This document shows positions 62,657 through 64,000 of a stretch of 64,000 nucleotides of DNA, one piece after another. The first letter of the stretch is position 1. Each line of letters begins with the position of its first letter. Source of the stretch: Sphingomonas faeni (GTDB lineage Bacteria; Pseudomonadota; Alphaproteobacteria; Sphingomonadales; Sphingomonadaceae); assembly GCF_024273235.1 (NCBI RefSeq), contig NZ_JANBVH010000019.1, forward strand, positions 27,332 to 91,331, given 5' to 3'. A program made the translations under genes and the position numbers. The notes under the pieces are model-generated. The model was not told the DNA's origin and ran no database searches. It saw only the letters and a list, made by a program, of their open reading frames with translations.

Positions 62657-62746
62657 ATTCCTCCTTGCTGCCTGAAGGCGCCAAGTAGGAATCATCAGCT
62701 CTTATCAGAGCGGTTCGGCCAAATTGCCCGGCAGAAATCCATTGCC
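62657..62746 (-). promoter_or_regulatory. Fluoride-riboswitch-like leader (crcB motif)
   Basis: Leftward from 62746, GGCAATGG and CTGCC form the first stem, an extra segment (about 12 bases) follows, then GAACC, a perfect GCTCT-GATA-AGAGC hairpin, TGATG, ATTCC and TAC. The loop GGATT can pair with ATTCC with one mismatch, giving the pseudoknot. Layout and the AAC, GCTGATG and CTAC positions match the fluoride aptamer. The strand ATTCCTACTT (62692-62683) can pair, with one mismatch, with the Shine-Dalgarno AAGGAGGAAT (62666-62657), so fluoride would free the ribosome binding site. Confidence 0.75.
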
Positions 62747-62893
62747 AAAGTCGATCTATGAGACGTTTGCCCCAACCGTCAATGGGCATGTTGGTCGGGC
62801 AAATGCTCGGACCGGGCAGTCGGCAGCGTCTTGACGTGCTCCCCTGAAACTCTGCCAGTTTGAGCTAGAGTCCGCCTTCGTGAGGAGACGGAC

Positions 62894-63160
62894 GTGAAGA
62901 AGACCAGGTTCAGCGAGGAGCAGATCATCGCGGTGCTGCGCGAGCAGGAGGGCGGGATGAAGACCGCCGACGTGTGTCGCAAACATGGGATCAGCAGCGC
63001 GACGCTCTATGCGTGGAAGGCGAAGTATGGCGGCATGGACGTGTCGCAGGCGCGCAAGCTGAAGGTGCTTGAGGAGGAGAACGGCCGGCTCAAACGGCTG
63101 CTGGCCGACGCCATGCTCGACAATGCCGTGCTGAAGGAAGTCGCCGCAAAAAACTGGTGA
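62894..63160 (+). CDS. IS3-family transposase OrfA
   Basis: An 88-residue helix-turn-helix protein ([41 protein letters not shown]), then a leucine-zipper-like helix, the usual OrfA of IS3 elements. Near the end is a run of six A (63148-63153) that allows minus-one slippage into OrfB, to make the OrfAB transposase. The gene's stop lies within the overlap with OrfB. Fully typical of an IS51/IS407-like type. Confidence 0.93.
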   Translation: MKKTRFSEEQIIAVLREQEGGMKTADVCRKHGISSATLYAWKAKYGGMDVSQARKLKVLEEENGRLKRLLADAMLDNAVLKEVAAKNW

Positions 63161-64000
63161 AGCCCGCCGCTCAGCGGAAGGCTGTCGAGCATGTTCGGCA
63201 GCTGTTCGGCATCAGCGAGCGTCGGGCGTGTACCATCTTCGGCGTGGACAGGACGTCGGTGCGCTACGCGCCCCGGCGTGGTGATGATGGCGACCTGCGG
63301 TCGCGGCTGCGCGAGATCGCGGCGGAGCGTCGCCGCTTCGGCTACCGGCGGCTGGGGATCATGCTGGCCCGCGAGGGGCTGATCATGAACCACAAGAAGC
63401 TGCTGCGGCTGTACCGCGAGGAGAACCTGCGGGTCAGGCGCCGGCGTGGCCGCAAGCGAGCGATGGGCACCCGAGCGCCCATGGCGCTGCCGCAAGGTCC
63501 GAACCAGCGCTGGAGCCTCGACTTTGTCAGCGACACGCTGATCAGCGGCCGACGCATCCGCATCCTGGCGGTGGTCGACGATTTCACGCGCGAGTGCCTG
63601 GCGTTGGTGGCCGACACCTCGCTGTCAGGCGCGCGTGTCGCTCGTGAGCTCGACGCCATCATCGCCATCAGAGGCGTACCGCCGCTGATGATCGTGAGCG
63701 ACAACGGCACCGAGTTGACCAGCCTGGCGATCCTGAGATGGACGCAGGAGCGACCTATCGAGTGGCACTACATCGCACCCGGCAAGCCGCAGCAGAACGG
63801 CTACGTCGAGAGCTTCAACGGTCGTCTGCGTGACGAATGCCTCAACGAGACGCTGTTCGTGTCGCTCGGTCACGCTCGCTCGGTGCTGCGGCTCTGGCGC
63901 GACGACTACAACCATGTGCGCCCGCATAGCGGTGTTGGCGGGCTGACGCCCGCCGATGCTGCCAGGCGGGTTGTGCAACACCGCCCCGAGGGGCACCATA
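63157..64000 (+). CDS. IS3-family transposase OrfB, 3' end outside the window
   Basis: An integrase-type (rve) transposase in the minus-one frame relative to OrfA, open to the right edge (281 residues). It has an N-terminal HTH_21-type part ([20 protein letters not shown]), then a DDE core: [10 protein letters not shown] and [10 protein letters not shown] with two Asp, and the Glu in [20 protein letters not shown]. It is normally made as the OrfAB fusion by slippage on A6; the GTG at 63157 is a possible independent start. The catalytic core is complete. Confidence 0.9.
   Translation, partial: MKPAAQRKAVEHVRQLFGISERRACTIFGVDRTSVRYAPRRGDDGDLRSRLREIAAERRRFGYRRLGIMLAREGLIMNHKKLLRLYREENLRVRRRRGRKRAMGTRAPMALPQGPNQRWSLDFVSDTLISGRRIRILAVVDDFTRECLALVADTSLSGARVARELDAIIAIRGVPPLMIVSDNGTELTSLAILRWTQERPIEWHYIAPGKPQQNGYVESFNGRLRDECLNETLFVSLGHARSVLRLWRDDYNHVRPHSGVGGLTPADAARRVVQHRPEGHH

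Larger units (their letters stand above)
62832..64000 (+). mobile_element. IS3-family insertion sequence, left part
   Basis: Contains orfA and the 5' part of orfB of an IS3-family element; the right end lies outside. The left end is probably near TGACGTGCTCCCCTG (from 62832), which fits as a terminal repeat, but the right repeat is needed to confirm it. No target duplication can be seen. Confidence 0.75.

Noticed and set aside
1..64000. tRNA, rRNA, replication origin or conjugation genes.
   Set aside because: None was seen on either strand, so chromosome or plasmid origin cannot be decided.

Overview
The window is about 64 kb of high-GC DNA that looks alphaproteobacterial, most likely from a sphingomonad. 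The grounds are gene style, GTG and overlapping starts, Tat-exported copper oxidase and sulfite oxidase, and sphingomonad-type CusF, DUF411 and PepSY genes; no 16S or tRNA gene is present to confirm this. Nearly every gene concerns metals, metalloids or other toxic ions, so the window reads as a composite resistance island, chromosomal or plasmid-borne. It is cut at the left inside arsB and at the right inside an IS3-family element.

Layout. 1-5.8 kb: arsenic genes (arsB 3' end, a YnfA-like gene, arsH), then an opposing lpdA-nadE pair facing a divergent MerR regulator. 6.2-10.5 kb: an outer-membrane beta-barrel-like protein, a retropepsin-PDZ protein and a cytochrome c-FTR1 iron permease fusion. 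10.7-26 kb: a long leftward copper block with an anti-sigma, CnrX-like sensor and ECF sigma cassette, then copA and copB, PepSY, DUF305 and DUF411 proteins, and a cusCBA-type RND pump with CusF. copCD run rightward from the same divergent region, and a Cys-rich copper-storage protein follows. 26.2-29.1 kb: copper P-type ATPase plus CueR behind a MerR-type promoter. 29.4-36.6 kb: MerR, CDF transporter, CzcI-like protein and czcCBA. 36.7-43.9 kb: SRPBCC, lysozyme-inhibitor-like, CDF, P1B-4 ATPase, an orphan FliE, ZIP-like, DUF305 and FAD oxidoreductase genes. 43.9-45.6 kb: decayed remnants of a second copy of the P1B-4 ATPase and the oxidoreductase. 45.6-47.8 kb: YHS protein, a His-repeat protein and a second MerR-CDF module. 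47.8-52.1 kb: hybrid histidine kinase and a RES/Xre toxin-antitoxin pair. 52.6-57.3 kb: two YVTN beta-propellers, DUF305, a membrane protein and malate dehydrogenase. 57.4-62.7 kb: LysR, TDT exporter, sorAB sulfite oxidation and a CLC-type antiporter behind a fluoride-riboswitch-like leader. 62.8 kb to the end: IS3 element.

Regulation. A motif TGAGGG-N16-CGTA occurs before the anti-sigma gene, before copC, before a DUF305 gene and (as CGAGGG-N16-CGTA) before the copper-storage gene. I infer that it is the promoter of the local ECF sigma factor. Three MerR-type promoters with 19-bp spacers lie before the copper ATPase and the two CDF genes, and a fourth faces lpdA. Two RNA-level controls are visible: a stem-loop covering the ribosome binding site of the LysR gene, and the fluoride-riboswitch-like leader whose 3' strand can pair with the Shine-Dalgarno sequence.

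The most interesting items are the ECF promoter set, the fluoride switch, the orphan fliE gene, the His-rich 29-residue repeat protein, the twin MerR-CDF modules and the decayed duplicate. Functions come from reading the protein sequences; no database search was possible.
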